Part shown: positions 34,437-47,564 of the stretch, one piece after another
Layout of the letters: every line of letters starts with the position of its first letter
Numbering within the stretch: position 1 is the first letter of the stretch
Origin: Topomyia yanbarensis
Taxonomy: Eukaryota; Arthropoda; Insecta; Diptera; Culicidae
DNA: 64,000 bases
NCBI RefSeq assembly: GCF_030247195.1
Contig: NC_080672.1
Span: forward strand, 65,637,771 to 65,701,770
Direction: 5' to 3'
Position numbers and translations under genes: made by a program
The notes under the pieces: model-generated
What the model was told of the DNA's origin: nothing
Databases searched by the model: none
What the model saw: the letters and a program-made list of their open reading frames with translations, nothing else

Positions 34437-35870
34437 TAGGGTTCGCAGTACCGACCCTTTTTGGCGAGAACCGGTACTACGGTACTGAAGCCCTCAGTAC
34501 CGGTAAAGTACCGGTACTCGAATATTTTGTTTAAAAATTCGAAAAAAGCTTCAAAGCGAAATTGAATCCACAAACTGATGACCTCATTCTCAGATGATTG
34601 ATTTGTGCTGATCAAAAACATGTTTATTGTTTTTAAGCCCTCAGTACCGGTAGTACCGGTAAAGTACCGGTACTCGAGTTTTTTGTTTAAAAATTCGAAA
34701 AAAGCTTCAAAGTGAAATTGAATGCTCAAACTGATGACCTCATTCTCAGATGATTGATTTGTGCTGATCAAAAAACATGTTTATTGTTTTTAATTGATGG
34801 CATGACTCATTTCAGCAGAAAATATTTTTCGTATGAGGCACCTTCTTTTATTTCGCAATCTAGGCCACTTTGAATCCAATAACTGCTAAGCAGTGCGACT
34901 TTTGTCGACTTCAACAGATGGTAAATGTAAGAAACACTATTAACAACAGTAAATCAAAGCGAGAATGGCAGTAAATCCGAGCAGGTTGCTCGCATTTCCT
35001 CTCTTGATTTTCTATAAATTGGTTTCGACCTGCATACCAAGGCACCTTGCTTTCCTGTAAATTATGGAGTTTTGCTGAATTTTCCGATCACCAATAATTA
35101 CAAATTGCCCCATTTGGAGTAGTTAACTGCTAAGCAGTGCGACTTTTGTCGACTTCAACAGATGGTAAATGTAAGAAACACTATTAACAACAGTAAATCA
35201 AAGCGAGAATGGCAGTAAATCCGAGCAGGTTGCTCGCATTTCCTCTCTTGATTTTCTATAAATTGGTTTCGACCTGCATACCAAGGCACCTTGCTTTCCT
35301 GTAAATTATGGAGTTTTGCTGAATTTTCCGATCACCAATAATTACAAATTGCCCCATTTGGAGTAGTTCACCAAGTCTAAAATTGTTAGCTACTAAATCG
35401 CTGTTCGTTCTTCTATAAATAAAGATTTAAGAGCAAACCAAAGACCTGACTTAGACCATAGTCTTAATATGCGCCACCCAGTGAATAATGGAAACCAATC
35501 TGAATGTCGCTAATAAAAGAACTTAAAGCAAATTTTTCCGTCTCTTACGCTAGGTGTGAATATTTTAAAATTTAGTACAAGTTAAAATTTAATTTCGACC
35601 AAGTAAAGCAGGAATATAAACATACCGTTCAATACAACGGGAGCTAGTAATGTTTGACTTATAGAAGGTAATTAATATAATTAAAAGTCATCTTGCAGAC
35701 CGATATTTTAAGACAGGTCCCCCTAGAGAGTCCACATATTTTTCATAAAAAAATTGCATGGTACCGAAAATACCGGTACTGGTTTTTGTTCAGTACCGAG
35801 ATTACGGTACCAAAAATGGGTCGGTATTCCCGGGATTTTCGGTACCGGTATTACCGGTACCACAACCCTT
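34437..35870. mobile_element. Non-autonomous hAT-like element in LINE B, 8-bp target duplication
   Basis: The LINE B frame is interrupted exactly here: 34429-34436 is GATGAGAG and 35871-35878 is GGTGAGAG, an 8-bp duplication with one difference, as hAT elements make. The ends are inverted ('TAGGGTT-GCAGTACCG' on the left, its counterpart 'CGGTACCACAACCCTT' on the right). The interior has many GTACCGGTAC-type words, two 156-bp repeats (34500-34800) and two identical 244-bp repeats. No transposase frame is present. Confidence 0.85.
34881..35368 (+). repeat. Two identical 244-bp tandem repeats inside the hAT-like element
   Basis: 34881-35124 and 35125-35368 appear identical base for base, both starting 'aactgctaagcagtgcg' and ending 'catttggagtagtt'. 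Such identity inside an otherwise diverged element means a very recent duplication or an assembly artefact. Confidence 0.9.
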
Positions 35871-35878
35871 GGTGAGAG

Positions 35879-37504
<1,626 letters not shown>

Positions 37505-38781
37505 AAGGGCGAACACGAAATTATTGCGACACCGAAAATGTCATGCCAATTTTCTTATAATGTTTAAAATCAAACATTATATTTACTTCAAAAATCAAAA
37601 GAAAAGTTAATCAATGGAGCCTTGAGTGTAAAATTGAACGCATTTTCGCTTGATGCCCTCCATCAAAGTCTTTACAGTGTCATCCGGTACGAGTTTCTCA
37701 GTTTTTTTTCCATTTTCTTAACATGTCCTTCTCGTCTTTGACTGTCTTCTTGCTCTTCCGAAGTTCCCGCTTCATCATTGCCCAGTACTGCTCCACCGGG
37801 CGCAGCTCCGGACAGTTTGGCGGATTCATGTCCTTTGGAACAAAATGGACAGAATTGGCCTCATACCACTCCAGGACACTTTTAGAATAGTGGCATGATG
37901 CCAAATCTGGCCAAAATAGCGGAGCTTCGTCGTGCTGTTGCAAGAACGACAAAAGGCGCTTCTCGAGGCACTCAGATTTGTAGATCTCGCCGTTTACTGT
38001 GCCCTTTGTCACGAATGGCTCACTCCTCAGTCCGCAAGAGCAGATGGCCTGCCAAATGAGATATTTGGAGGCGAATTTCGACATTTTCTTCTTCTTAAAT
38101 TTGTCGTCCACATAGAATTTGCTCTTGTCGGCGAAAAACTCCAACCCCGGAATTTGCTTAAAATCGGCTTTACGTATATACGTTACGTCGTCCATCACAC
38201 AGCAGCCATATTTTAAAAGCATCTTATCGTAGAGCTTCCGTGCCCGAGTTTTAGCCGTCGATTGTTGCCGCTCATCGCAGTTTGGGAAGTTCTGTACCTT
38301 GTATGTATGTAGTCCAGCTCTCTTCTTTGCATTCTGGACGTAGCTCTGCGACATGCCGATCTTTTTAGCCAAATCACGGCTTGAGACGTTGGGATTTGCT
38401 TTAATCATCCGCTTCACCTTTCCCTCCGTCTTTTTGTTCTCCGGTCCCGGTTTTCTTCCAGTTCCTTTGCCATGGTTCAGCGTCAACCGCTCCTGGAACC
38501 GCTTCAACACTCTGGAGCCAGTTGAATGGTGAATGTTCAACATTTTTCCCACCTGCCGGTGCGACAGGTCAGGAAATTCCAGGTGTTTGGAAAGAATTTG
38601 TTCTCTCGACTCGCGTTGGTTAACCTCCATTTTCGTTGAATCGAAAAACACGACTTCGAGTTTGACAGCATGTAAACAATACACATCAATGAGAAAGTGT
38701 GCAAAATTTGGTTGATTTTTACCCAATGGTAAAAAAGTTATGCCCTGTTGAATGTGTCGCAATAATTTCGTGTTCGCACTT
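37505..38781 (-). mobile_element. ITmD37E-type (Tc1/mariner superfamily) DNA transposon
   Basis: Inverted ends of ~27 bp are almost identical: left 37505-37532 and right 38755-38781, core 'GCGAACACGAAATTATTGCG'. A TA on each side (37503-37504, 38782-38783) fits the TA target duplication of the superfamily. One transposase frame fills the minus strand. The 1.28-kb size is normal for Tc1/mariner elements. Confidence 0.9.
37698..38630 (-). CDS. DD37E transposase (ITmD37E type), C-terminus frameshifted
   Basis: A 310-residue protein from the ATG at 38628-38630. I chose this start because the frame upstream reaches into the TIR and lacks family-like sequence. Two helix-turn-helix regions: 'LSHRQVGKMLNIHHSTGSRV' (residues ~25-45) and 'VSSRDLAKKIGMSQSYVQNA' (~80-100), with a GRKPGP linker between them. 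Catalytic residues: D in 'CVMDDVTYI' (~145), D in 'LFWPDLASCHY' (~240) and E in 'LRPVEQYW' (~278). The last two are separated by 37 residues, which defines DD37E, a group described from mosquitoes. It would cut and paste the element at TA sites. The frame stops early in a run of eight A (complement of 37702-37709); in a neighbouring frame ~35 further codons continue to about 37600, so one extra A has probably truncated the C-terminus. All catalytic residues remain. Confidence 0.9.
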   Translation of the reverse strand: MEVNQRESREQILSKHLEFPDLSHRQVGKMLNIHHSTGSRVLKRFQERLTLNHGKGTGRKPGPENKKTEGKVKRMIKANPNVSSRDLAKKIGMSQSYVQNAKKRAGLHTYKVQNFPNCDERQQSTAKTRARKLYDKMLLKYGCCVMDDVTYIRKADFKQIPGLEFFADKSKFYVDDKFKKKKMSKFASKYLIWQAICSCGLRSEPFVTKGTVNGEIYKSECLEKRLLSFLQQHDEAPLFWPDLASCHYSKSVLEWYEANSVHFVPKDMNPPNCPELRPVEQYWAMMKRELRKSKKTVKDEKDMLRKWKKN

Positions 38782-38783
38782 TA

Positions 38784-39027
38784 CACACTGTACTTTATCT
38801 TTAAACACGTTTTCCCGAAAACAATTTTTTTTAAGGATTTAAGTAAGACTTTTCATAGAAGTACTGGTTCGATTTCAAATATTTTTTCTCCAATTGTTCA
38901 GAAAACATACCGCTATGTTTGGTAGGGAGGGATTTGCAAAATTTCAGTTTGTTCCATTTTAATGGCCCCTATCAGGCCAAAAAATAACGTGAATATTGGA
39001 AATTTTCACAAATCGTTACATAACTTC
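38784..39027. other. Unassigned short stretch
   Basis: AT-rich sequence between the DD37E element and the next TIR element. Nothing recognised. Confidence 0.4.
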
Positions 39028-39631
39028 CGTAAACCGGGGGGACTTTGACCATCGCGGTGACTTTGATCACTCGAAACTTTTTTCGTAGATCGCTTATTAA
39101 ACCAGAATAGTCTACCAAATCAATTTAGTTTGAAATGATTTTTAGTCTAAACATATGAAATACTGGTTTGTTATACTTTTTGAGTATTTTGTTCGGTTTT
39201 TGGGTACAAAAACTACAAAAAACCGAAATTTGACTTTACCTTATTTTTACGAAGCTTCATAAAGCGTCTATTTTTATAAAACAAATAAATCTCAGATTCG
39301 AGCAAGAGTAATAAATTACAAGCGAGATTTTATTTTTCTTTAGAGTGGGATGTACCAAATTTACTTTTAAGAGTTTGTTTATTTTAAATACAATTTTTTG
39401 TGAAACTAGATGGCAATTATTTCAAAATTTTTTAAGCTAAAACTCGCAACTTTTTTGTATTGTTCAATATTCCAACGTGTTAAAATGGATGAAACATTTT
39501 GTACATTGATAAAGCACTGAAATAAAACAATTTTAGCAGTTTTAAAGGATTTCAGAATCTTTTATACTAGTTGGACACAAATTATACGAATTTCGGTAAC
39601 TCGAATTTTACAGTACATTGAATACTCTCTA

Positions 39632-40460
39632 CACGCAGCGAAATTTCGTACGATTAAACCAACAATTATCACTTTTAATTCTGATCGACATTCTATAGTT
39701 GGATCAAACAATTGGATTGTTAAATAAACATTGTTTTATTGTTAATTTTACAATATTATTGTGATTTCAACCACATTTGGATTTATTTTGATCTTGCGTA
39801 ATAACAAATCAGCGTGTAGTATATTTTTGCTTCATTCAGATTGAAGTAACTTTAGACAGACATGTTGTTGTGCGAATAATTAATTAGAAATACCTATTTG
39901 CTGGCACCAATCGGTCAACCGTAAGTTTAATACTTATTTTTTTTAATATTAAATGTAACATTTTCTGTAAAACTTCTAGTACAACTTCCTATTACTGGCT
40001 CGTTGGCGAACAATGAAGGAGCTGTTCCTTTTGTTTTAACCCGATTCTATGGGTTTCGGAAAATGCTGCAACATAAATAAAAAAAATTATGTTTATTTGA
40101 AAATAAAACTAAAATGCTAAATATTATTAGCTTTCTATATACGAAAAATAAATAAGTATGAATCCGCAAAGTACATATTTTGATTTAATTACATTGTTAT
40201 TTCAACAAGAATATATTGTAGAGCATACCGTGTATACGTCATTAAAACAATATCATAATGATGATCGTTTCAATAATAATATTGTTCATTCAACCAAAAA
40301 TGTGATTTTAACCAAGAAACGTCAAATGCTGATTTTATTGTAAAAATAAAAATATTACTGATTGATTTAAACAATATATACTATTAGCTCTGAGGTAATA
40401 ATAATTATTGTTGAGCTTGAACCAGAATATTGTTGTAACTACAATACATTTTTCTGCGTG
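39632..40460. mobile_element. MITE with CACGCAG ends and TA target duplication
   Basis: Ends 'TACACGCAGCGAAATTT' and 'ACATTTTTCTGCGTGTA' are inverted copies, and TA flanks both sides. The 0.83-kb interior is AT-rich with many 'attattg' and 'caataat' words and no long frame. TA duplication suggests mobilisation by a Tc1/mariner or pogo-type enzyme. Confidence 0.6.
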
Positions 40461-40553
40461 TATAATACCAATTAACATCTATTTAAAAATGAGTATCTTT
40501 CCAGAATTAGTTTTAACAAACATTTGAATGAAAAACATTGACATCAATAACTT

Positions 40554-42121
40554 CCCGATCAGAACATCATAACAGAAAACTATCAAGTTTATATCTCATG
40601 TTGATATTTATTACTCTCTGTGTTATCTTTATGATATACCGATAAGGAATGCAAGAAAACTTATATCAATATTATATCTTCTGGTGCTATCATTGGATTA
40701 ATAATATGATATTAATGTACGCATAAAACGATGATGTTACAGTAAGTACAGTCTTTTTAAAGCGAATTTTCGAAGCTTTAATTTTTTTTTATTTGGATTT
40801 TCAAAATTCCGCATTTTGAGTATAGACAAGTTTTAGATGCAAGTGGTCGGAGAACTTGTCAGTGAGGTGTTTGATTGACTTACTTGGTTTCAGTTGGATT
40901 AAGAGATAACATTTCCTATTTTCTGAGACACTCTTCTGACACATAACTTCGAGTAGGAGGCGTATGATTTAAATGTTAAAGCCATTATTATAAAAAGCTT
41001 TGAAATCGTGAAGTTATCGAAGAGCATTTTTATAAAGATTATAATTTTCCTATAAAATTTATTTCGAAGAATATGCAGGAAGTATCAAGCAGTCCAAATG
41101 AAAGAAACGCGAATTGAAATCAAATTGTACTGGTATATTTAGTCTTCCCCATATCAAAAATGCCAATAACAAATCCCTAAAAGAGATTTATTTTGAAACC
41201 CCAAAACTCATTTTTTGCTTTGAATCTATGCGGAATCCTAAATAAGATTTGTTGTATTCTTCGTGAAACAATTTACGTTAAATATCCGCTCAATGTTACC
41301 ATGTCGCATCGACATTATTTCTAAAAACCATGTAAAACACGTTAACGTACAAGAGAAGAGCCAAAGCGCACTATTTAGAATCTAAAAATAGCCCCTCTTT
41401 TCTAATCTGAAAAGATATTATAAAGCTATTCAGTCTGTCGTCATACAGGCAGCTGTATTAGTGACTGAAACTGAATAAAAACAAAGCGTATGACACCAGG
41501 AAAACATACAGCACTTAGGCTTGGGCAAGGTTCAATGTGTGCGTTCTGGAAACGTCTTCTGCATCTATAATCGTTTTGCCCTTGACGGATGCGTGGAATA
41601 TTATGCTAACATTAAACCTCAGTCGGAAACAACGTCGTTGGTTCATGCAGGAAATTTCCCCATCAAAGTCAGAATACCCAGGTTCAAAGCGGCAATATCG
41701 ACAAATAATAATCTGCTTGTCATATACTCACAATAACAATCAGCCAGCAGGTATGCAATTATTTGGCAATGCTATAAAAGCTTTTGCTGCAGGAAGCTTT
41801 TTGCTCCAAAGACAAAAGCGCCCTAATGTATGTTTTATTTTGCTCGCATTCTATTTTTAGACGTGCACGCTAAAATCATTGATATTATACAATAAGTAAT
41901 ACAAGCTATGTTGGGGTCAGTTATGCTATCTCAAGTTGTTATGATCGTGTTATATTGCTATCAACATTTGTTATAAATGTGATATTCGTAGACAATTTTT
42001 TATTAGAATTTTTGTTATTTTAACACCTAACGGTTTCTACTTTATAACAAAATTTTATAGGAAATTTTTCGTAACAAAATATCAGCATGAGTTATAATTG
42101 TGTTATTTCCTTCTGGTCGGG
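40554..42121. mobile_element. Non-autonomous TIR element 'CCCGAYCAGAA', full-length copy
   Basis: The left end 'CCCGATCAGAACATCATAAC' and right end (complement 'CCCGACCAGAAGGAAATAAC') are inverted and share 'ctcatg-tgatatt' further in. The flanks are TT and TTAA. Its right half (41110-42121) matches 43588-44640 inverted, and its left half (40554-41110) matches 61080-61832 inverted, so three members are in the window. A 71-codon frame at 41521-41736 ('NVFCIYNRFALD', 'YYANIKPQSE', 'VHAGNFPIK') is also open in the 43938-44156 copy. Conserved, but without known domain. Confidence 0.75.
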
Positions 42122-42359
42122 TTAATGTGGGTGAACATGCAGGTAATCAAAGTCACCCCGGAATACGAAAACGGACATCAACTTAAAATTATTTTTGGAA
42201 AAATAGCTGTAAGTGGACAATTTTAGGTAAAACCATCCAATCTTGTTCTCCTTACATCAGTACATGGTTTAAAAATATTAAACTTGAAAAAAATGTGTTA
42301 CGTCTAAAAATATGCAATGATTACTTCGAGAAGTGATCAATGTCACCCCGGTTTACGGT

Positions 42360-43587
42360 TTTACAAATTATAAAATAAAAGAAATTCCTCTGGTCTAAAC
42401 ATAGCCAACGTGACTATGATTATAAAAAATATGAGTTTTTTGATTACAGATTACCCAATTTGCCAAAACCTTATTTAAACGGGACTCATGCTGTTTTAAC
42501 ATCAATGTCATCATTGAATTTTCAATGTTGCGGTTTTTCTTTTCGTCTTCCAATGTAAAATTGAAAAGTCAAAACATGTATCTTCAAAATAAAAAAAAAG
42601 TTTCAAAATCCATTGAATAGATGCTTTACAATTTATTCCCAAAAAAGTGCTCAATTTTAGGCCTCGCGAGTAGAGGACCCCCTTAAGTTCCGACACGATT
42701 TAGGCGATTCTGTTCTATCACTAAGAATTAAACGACAAACGATAAACCGAAAATTATAAATAGTGAAACAATATAAGCAAGCTTCGATATTATTTAAATA
42801 CCGATCAAAATGAGAATATTTGTACCAGATTGTTTGTCGTCATAGTGTTAGTGTTACTTAGGTTGTATGACATGGCTTTATTTACATTTATCTTTTATTT
42901 AATCTTAATTTGGATTCTTCTTAGTTTGGATTCTTTCGAAAGCAGTAAAAATATAAGAAAACTTCCACTTGCTTATTGTGTTCTTTGTGAGACGATATAA
43001 GTAGAAAAGGGTACACATTGTGATTATATATTCTTTTCTTTTCCTCTAGCTAAACTGACTAAAAAATGGTGGGTATATTAAACAGCTTACCTAATTTTGA
43101 TAGCCATAAGTGAACTAACAAACAAAAACAATTTTTATTTAATGCAGCTCTGCATCCAATTATAAAATTTCGCTCAACGGTTTGTTTCAAAATGATTCGA
43201 CTTCTGCTAACCTGCAATATAATTCTTCGACATGGCAATTTCAAATGAGCGTGCAGCTTCTTATGGATAGAACGATAAAGAATATCAAAAAAATGACATT
43301 TAAAACTAGACTATACCTGTTTTTCGTACGGGATAAAACTTGCTTACTTGCCCTCATATGGTTTGTGTGCAACGTGGGCCATAATATTGCACAAAAAGGT
43401 CGAAAAGTTGATTCAAATTATTGAATCAAGGAAGAGAGGAATATGGCGCCCCTTTACACTGTTTTCATTTGGCTTCAGGATGCAGCCATTTCTGCGATGA
43501 CAGGTACTAACGTCTTAGACCGGACTAAACTAAGGCCTAAAATCAAAGATAGTACCGTGCGGCGGTACCATCTAGCTTCAAGCTTAC
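42360..43587. other. Unassigned AT-rich DNA
   Basis: No inverted ends, domain or match elsewhere in the window. Several frames of 60-80 codons are chance-like. Confidence 0.4.
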
Positions 43588-44640
43588 CCGATCAGAAAGA
43601 AATAACAAAATTATTACAGACTGAGTTACTCTGTTATGATAACAAGTTGTGTTATAACTTTGATCTCGTTAGTTGGTAAAATAACAGAAAACATAACAGA
43701 AATTCTTCTAGTATATATCAAAAATATGACAACCTGTGATAGGCTTATATCAGAATTATAACAAAATTTGTTAGGTTCACCTACGGCCAATATAGCTTTT
43801 ATTACCTATTGTATAGTATCAACGAATTTAGCGTGCAGGTCTAAAAATAGAATAGAATAGAAAAATATAGCATACATTAAGGCGTTTTTCGTTTGGAAGC
43901 AAAAAGCTTTATGTAGCAAAAGATTTCTATAGTTTTGTCAAATGATTGCATACATGCTGGCTGATTGTATATATGGCACGCTGATTGTTATTTGTGGATA
44001 TAGCGATTTGAACCTGGGTATTATGAGTTTTATGGAGATGTTTCCTGCATGAGCCAACGACGTTGCTTTCGACCGATGTTTAATGTTAGCATAATATTCT
44101 TCGCATTCGTCAAGGGCAAAACGATTATAGATGCAGAAGATGTTTCCAGAATGCACCCATTGAACTTTGCCAAAGCCAAAGGACTGTTTGTTTTCCTTAT
44201 ATAATACGCTTTGTTTTCATATAGTTTTGCTCACTACTATAGCTATACATATATTACGACAGACTAAATAGCTTTATAATATCTTTTCAGATTAGGAAAG
44301 TGGGGCTATTTTTAGATTCTGAATAGTGCGCTTCGGTGCTTCTCTTGTACGTTAACATGATTTACACGATTTTTAGAAATAATGTCGATGCGATATGATA
44401 ACATTTAGCGGATAATTTACCTACATTATTTTACGGAGAATACGACATATGTTACTTATGATTCCGAATAGATTCAAAGAAACAAATACCAAAGTTTTGA
44501 GGCTTGCATTTTGAGATTTCAAGTAAAGTCGCTTTCGGGGTTTTGTTATTGGCATTTTTAATTTGGGGAATATTAAGCAAACCAGTACAATTATCTCACA
44601 TCTAATAAATTCGCAGAAATACAATTTTTACAATAGTTCA
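43588..44640. mobile_element. Inverted partial copy of the CCCGAYCAGAA element (right half)
   Basis: Starts 'CCCGATCAGAAAGAAATAAC' at 43588 and runs as the reverse complement of 42121 down to ~41110, through the 'YYANIKHRSK' frame (43938-44156, minus) and 'ttgtacgttaac' (44345). It ends near 44640 without the second TIR, so it is truncated. With the full copy it forms a large inverted repeat with a ~1.47-kb spacer. Confidence 0.75.
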
Positions 44641-45329
44641 ATCTATCAACTGCGAATATTATAACAGATAATCATAAAATTCGAGAAATTGTTAAGGATT
44701 CTTCGGTGTGACGAACATTAGAATATTTCATGTTTTCTAAAATACATTTTCTTTTCTAAATTTTATTTAGCTTTAAAGAGGAAATTATTCAATATTTTTA
44801 CATTAAAGTTTTTAGCTATTTCAAACACTATCTAAAACACACATTGAAATTGTAACAGCAAACAATAATACCAGCTGAGATATGTATATACAGGCCCTAT
44901 TCGATTATCCGTAACTCGATTATCCGTAGAAAATGACTCGATTATCCGATAGTCCGAAGAAATTGTTTCAATTGTCCGCATATTATTTTTTCTAAAGCCA
45001 CATTACACATCTATAATTATAATTGATACCAACTACCGTTTCTGAAAGAATAAATATTAAGCCGTATGAATAAAAACTAGCATTTGCTCAGCTTCTTGAG
45101 ATTCGAGCAGTCGAGCAGCTGCGTTGAGCATTTACTCAAGTTGGTATGAATAAAGACTTTGCTTTGACAGATGTATACTCTATTTGTGAGTTTGCTTTTC
45201 GAACATCTGATTCCGTATGAATAAAGTAATAAATCCTGAGCAAATGCTCAGCGAAAGCTGAGCAAACCAAGTAAATACCTGAGCATGCTCAGTAGCATAC
45301 TTGAACGATTTTTTTAATACTTTAAATCC

Positions 45330-45890
45330 AAGGGAAGCAAACAGTTTAGTGATGTGCAATTGTTTTTGTGCATAACAATGCACTGATTACCTACTTTTGG
45401 TGTTAAACTAGATCAAAAAACAATTTGGCCAAAAAACTTTGTACTAGTCGGTCTGTTGCACTTTACATCAAATAAGAAGAAAAATTTGAAACATGTTAAT
45501 ACGATGATTTCTTGAGGTATGCTGACTAAATTCTTTCAGTGAGAAATTGTTCTGTGACCATACAAGTCACCCATATGACAGTGTTGGGCGTACAATCCTA
45601 TAATAAATTCAATAAATGAATTTGGTTTTAAGGCCTCAAGTTTTCCAAAAGTTCATCTGCATTGCTCGAAGGTTAAAGATGTTTTATCGACTTTGTAGTA
45701 AATGCGAGGAGACCCATTTAGTTTGATATCCAATACAACTTAAATTTATTTGATCTGATCCGCTCACAGTAACTAAGAGTCAAAGAATTTGCCATTAAAG
45801 TTTTGTATGGATAAATCGATAATTTAATTTGTCGACATCATTGTCCGATAGCTGTTAATGTAGATGGGTTAAGGTTCAAGAGAATTTGGC
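45330..45890. other. Unassigned AT-rich DNA
   Basis: Nothing recognised between the left end of the 45061 element and the G/T-rich tract. Confidence 0.4.
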
Positions 45891-45899
45891 CCGGCCTGC

Positions 45900-47400
45900 G
45901 TGGGAATATAGTCCTTAAAGATGTGTGTGTGTGAAAGGGTGGGGGTGCATGTGCTGAGCTTTGCGCCCTCTAGTTAGTGAGACCTTTCTTGGGTTGTTTG
46001 TTGTGTTGTCTATTGGACGGCTAAGACCGATCACGGTCCTTCTCACTTCTTGAGTTGTTGAATGGGAGAATCACCCGATTTATTTGATGGTCATTGTTCT
46101 GATTATGCAGAGGGGATACTTAAGGAGTTGGAGCGGCTTTAAATGTAGAGAGAGTGTTCAGTACATGCACTCGGGTTCGGTAGATTAGGGGAAGGAGTTT
46201 AGAGTTGGGTAGTGACCTAGGGACGCGTTCGGGAGTGGTTCAGTTCTGGATTCATATTTTTTCTCCCAGCAGCGGTTTGAGCGGGGATTCTTTTGGTTTG
46301 GGATTCGTGTTTGAAATCCGGGTATTGGACGTTACTGGACAGGGTTGTGTTTCCCAATCTGTCTGGTCTGAGTGTCTGTCCTTCTCTGTGTGTTTGAAGC
46401 ACGGTTCTGGAAATGTTTTGGATTGGACGCCGGTGTATTCCAATTTAGATTTAGAACAGGGCAGTATTGACAGCTATGCTAGGGATGTGGTCGTTCCAGT
46501 TCTGGTTCCACATTGGAATGCCTGTGTGGGGTAGGGCGCTGCAGACATGTACTGGGTTCGTTGTTTTAGTTTCGGACTGGAACCGGTTTGGTTGCGCTAT
46601 AGTTTCTTAAATTATTTCATTTAATCGATTGAGAGGTGCTTGACCTGGTGCTTGTGTGCCTGGTTTCATTGGTGCATCTTTTATGTTTTGATTGGAAAGT
46701 GAGATTTCGTGTTTCGTGGAGGAGCTGGGTGTTTCCTTTGGCGAGTGTGAGCTTACTCGTTGCACTCCTCCGTGTGGGGCTGCTCGGTTTGAGTAAGTTT
46801 TCTGAGCAGACCGGCCTATTATTACTGGATGGATCGGCTGAGTGTTATAATTGATTGATTTAACTGGTAGACTGGTTTGAACGTGCAGCGGAAGACATGG
46901 TGTTGTGCCTTGTTTTGGAGTTTTGATGCTGATGAGTGTTCTTTGGTGGGTTATGTTTTGGTGGGGAGGGTTGTGACTTGTGCGAGTGGGTGAGTGGGCT
47001 GGAGCGTGAGTTATGATGGATTGGAATTCAATCGCGAACTGTATTGCATGCTCTTGAAGGGGCTGCATTTTTTGTGTCACCGTGGTCGTGTCCTATGCAC
47101 GGCCCTTTATTTTTTTCGTTTCAGGTGTTTCAGCGTCGATACCTGACACATTGGGTTTATGGATGTCAGGCCATTGTGTAAGGGTGCTGAGTGCAAGAGT
47201 GTAATGGTCATTTCCGCAATTGTATTGGGCATTGCCAGTCATGGAGTCGTGGTTTGGAGGAGTGGGAGGGGCATGGTTGCGCCATTGGGTGGATTAAGAG
47301 GTTATATCCATTTGGATTTAAAAACATTCGCGATTTTTCAATTCATCATTGTTATATTATTCTTTATACTATGTTACATGTATTGTAGTATATGGTCATA
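45900..47400 (+). repeat. Strand-asymmetric G/T-rich dispersed element
   Basis: The + strand is strongly enriched for G and T for 1.5 kb. Near 47170-47245, 'gccattgtgtaag', 'gtaatggtcatttccgc' and 'caattgtattgggcattgcc' match 9450-9530. The minus strand therefore has long Pro/Thr/Ser/His-rich open frames (for example 46607-47080), which probably reflect composition, with no known domain. It may be the untranslated part of an unidentified retroelement. Confidence 0.35.
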
Positions 47401-47564
47401 GGTTTCTGTAGTAATTTTGTAGCTTGCAAACTGACAGTGATATAGCTGTTCCCATGGATCACCTTATTTTAAACCTCATGTGCGGGGACCATGATAAAGC
47501 CAGAACGGCTTATCTTTAATGGGAAAACTGATATGAATTTCATATAGCCATAATTATCGAAAGT

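Larger units (their letters stand above)
39028..42359. mobile_element. TIR element with repeated GGGGTGACTTTGATCAC motif, host of two insertions
   Basis: The left end 'CGTAAACCGGGGGGACTTTG' (39028 on) is the reverse complement of the right end (about 42330-42359, 'GATCAATGTCACCCCGG' then 'TTTACGG'). The motif GTGACTTTGATCAC recurs inside the left end (near 39057) and, inverted, near 42148 ('AATCAAAGTCACCCCGG'). Two other elements (39632-40460, 40554-42121) lie within it. No transposase frame. Its own length without the insertions is about 0.9 kb. Confidence 0.6.

Noticed and set aside
38631..38762. 44-residue N-terminal extension of the DD37E transposase
   Set aside because: It lies in the TIR and 5' untranslated part; the internal ATG at 38630 gives a start close to the first helix-turn-helix.
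46607..47080. 157-codon Pro/Thr/Ser-rich minus-strand frame
   Set aside because: Explained by the strand-asymmetric base composition; no recognised domain.
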